Assembly (NCBI RefSeq): GCF_001921865.1
Contig: NZ_MSCT01000006.1
Location: 264,057-328,056 of the forward strand
DNA: 64,000 nt
DNA from: Pseudomonas chlororaphis
GTDB lineage: Bacteria; Pseudomonadota; Gammaproteobacteria; Pseudomonadales; Pseudomonadaceae
Direction of reading: 5' to 3'
The position numbers and the translations under genes were made by a program. The notes beneath the pieces were generated by a model. The model searched no databases. It worked only from the letters and a program-made list of their open reading frames with translations, and had not been told where the DNA came from. Below, piece after piece: positions 62,708 through 64,000 of this stretch. The first letter of the stretch is position 1, and each line of letters starts with the position of its first letter.

Positions 62708-64000
62708 TTACAGCAATGTTTCCAGCTGGTCTTTTTTCACTTTGCCGGTGGCGGTCATGGGCAACGCGTCGACCAGGCGTATGTCCGGCACCTTGTAACT
62801 GGCCATGGCGCCCTTGCACCAGGCGACGAGGTTGTCGCGGCTGTCGTCGCTGCCAGGCTTGAGCACGATGAACGCCACCGGTACCTGGCCGCGATTCTCG
62901 TCCCGTCGCCCGATCACCGCGCACGCCAGGACAGCCGGGTGTTGTCCGAGCAAAGCCTCCAGTTCGCCGGGAAAGACGCTCATGCCGTTGACCTTGAGCA
63001 TTTCCTTGCGCCGGCCCAGGTAGCGGATAAAACCCGCTTCGGTGATCAGGCCCAGGTCGCCGGTGTGCAGCCAGCCGTCTCGAAGGGTGGCGGCGGCTTC
63101 AGCCGGCTGTCCCCAGTAGCCGTGCATCAGTGAAGGGCTGCGTATGCAGAGCTCGCCTTCGCTGCCCAGCGGCAATAGCGTTCCCGTCTCGAAGTCGCAC
63201 ACCTTGAACTGGGTGCCGGGCACTGGCAGGCCGACGAAGGTCGGGAGGCTTTTGAGGTCGAAGTCGTCCTCTTGCAGGCCGACGGTAAAGGTGTCGCAGG
63301 TGTGGGTTTCGGTCATGCCGAAACTGAACTCGAACAGATGGCAGCCCGCCAGGGAGTGCCAGCGGGAGCGGTAGTCGCGGGTCAGCTTCTTGACGAAGGA
63401 GATGCAACCGGTCCGCTGCAATGAAGACAGATCGAATGCGCCGACATCCGGGTGTTCCAGCACTTCGGCGGCATTGTCCACCAGCAGGCCGCAATGGCTG
63501 ACCCGGTAGTGCGTCACGGCCGTCATGAAGGCCAGGGCATCCCAGCGTGCCAGCAGCACCAGGCGGCAACCGGCGTAGACGGGAAACAGCAAGCCGGCGT
63601 TTTCCCCGGCAATCCAGAATTCCGGCAGGAAATTCAGCAAGACGCTGTCCGGTGTCAGGCCCAGGGCGACCGGCACGAAACTGGCGCAGGTGTAGAGCAT
63701 GTCGCCATGGGTGTGCACGCAGCCTTTGGGCAGCCCGGTCGTCCCGCCGGTGTAGTTGAGGGCGGCAATGTCGTCGAGCTGCGGACGATGTTCGGGAGGG
63801 TTTGCGGTGCAGGCCGCCAGGGCGGGGTAGAAGTCGATGAAATCGTCGCCGCCGAGCTTCGCCGCGAGCAGCAGGTCCGGCACCGGAATGCTGGGGTTCG
63901 CGGGGCACAGCTCCGACAGGCTGGTGGCCAGGACGTGGCTGAGCGCGCACGGCTCACGGACGGCCCGCACCACCTCCAGCAATTGATCCAGGCACAGTAC
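62708..64000 (-). CDS. AMP-dependent acyl-CoA ligase, C-terminal part (gene continues beyond window)
   Basis: The frame is open from 62708 to the right edge, so about 430 residues of a protein normally near 520-560 are present. The P-loop-like motif is NYTGGTTGLPKGCVHTHGD, followed by the A5-type LFEFSFGMTETHT, then the hinge GWLHTGDLGLITEAGFIRYL and the catalytic lysine near the end in TATGKVKKDQ. It activates a carboxylic acid to its CoA ester. Substrate unknown; co-oriented with the fused carboxylase. Confidence 0.88.
   Translation of the reverse strand, partial: VLCLDQLLEVVRAVREPCALSHVLATSLSELCPANPSIPVPDLLLAAKLGGDDFIDFYPALAACTANPPEHRPQLDDIAALNYTGGTTGLPKGCVHTHGDMLYTCASFVPVALGLTPDSVLLNFLPEFWIAGENAGLLFPVYAGCRLVLLARWDALAFMTAVTHYRVSHCGLLVDNAAEVLEHPDVGAFDLSSLQRTGCISFVKKLTRDYRSRWHSLAGCHLFEFSFGMTETHTCDTFTVGLQEDDFDLKSLPTFVGLPVPGTQFKVCDFETGTLLPLGSEGELCIRSPSLMHGYWGQPAEAAATLRDGWLHTGDLGLITEAGFIRYLGRRKEMLKVNGMSVFPGELEALLGQHPAVLACAVIGRRDENRGQVPVAFIVLKPGSDDSRDNLVAWCKGAMASYKVPDIRLVDALPMTATGKVKKDQLETLL

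Overview
The window is a GC-rich gammaproteobacterial chromosome, almost certainly a Pseudomonas of the fluorescens/protegens/chlororaphis type. Evidence: the dapA-bamC-MBL-purC order followed by tRNA-Ser, Pseudomonas-style REP palindromes (gtaggagcgagcttgctcgcgatag), rnd-ycgL, lpxO, eptA, the cynR/cynT-cynS-cynX locus and a pxpABC operon. Typical core lines are about 63% GC, while sampled lines of the 5.3-12.1 kb block are near 38%.

Layout. 1-3444: core genes (end of dapA, bamC, an MBL-fold hydrolase, purC, tRNA-Ser(CGA)). 3445-12582: a foreign AT-rich island bounded by a 16-bp duplication of the tRNA 3' end. It carries a 99-bp IS relic, the wrecks of a RcsB-like regulator and an EAL response regulator, then a five-gene operon: urease-like gamma, beta and alpha subunits, a secreted glycerophosphodiesterase and a secreted LamG-type protein. 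A convergent 2H phosphoesterase and an IS3-family relic close it. 12.8-26.6 kb: an Hpt protein, a RcsB-like regulator and a chaperone-usher fimbrial operon merged with a two-partner secretion pair (subunit, chaperone, usher, chaperone, TpsB, TpsA, tip adhesin), then LysR genes. 26.7-32.2 kb: LysR, cyanate detoxification (cynX, cynS, carbonic anhydrase, cynR) and a PheC-like periplasmic enzyme. 32.4-47.5 kb: eptA, methyltransferases, rnd-ycgL, dehydrogenase, nitroreductase, peptidase and several small conserved genes. 47.6-52.4 kb: LysR, MFS and pxpABC (5-oxoprolinase). 52.4-52.8 kb: a tandem palindromic repeat array. 52.8-58.6 kb: VWA/MoxR pair, cysK, lpxO, a DMT exporter. 58.8-64 kb: an orphan fimbrial-type protein, a single-chain biotin carboxylase and the start of an AMP-dependent acyl-CoA ligase cut by the window edge.

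The most unusual content is the island operon. Its UreC homologue keeps the urease fold signature and C-terminus but, by my manual alignment to Klebsiella urease, has lost four of the six nickel-ligand positions, including the carbamylated lysine. No nickel-insertion genes (ureD/E/F/G) are nearby. The three subunits are intact reading frames co-directional with two exported proteins, which suggests a repurposed urease scaffold rather than a urea-degrading enzyme. The second theme is surface adhesion: a fimbrial usher system and a TPS exporter in one operon beside its own phosphorelay parts.
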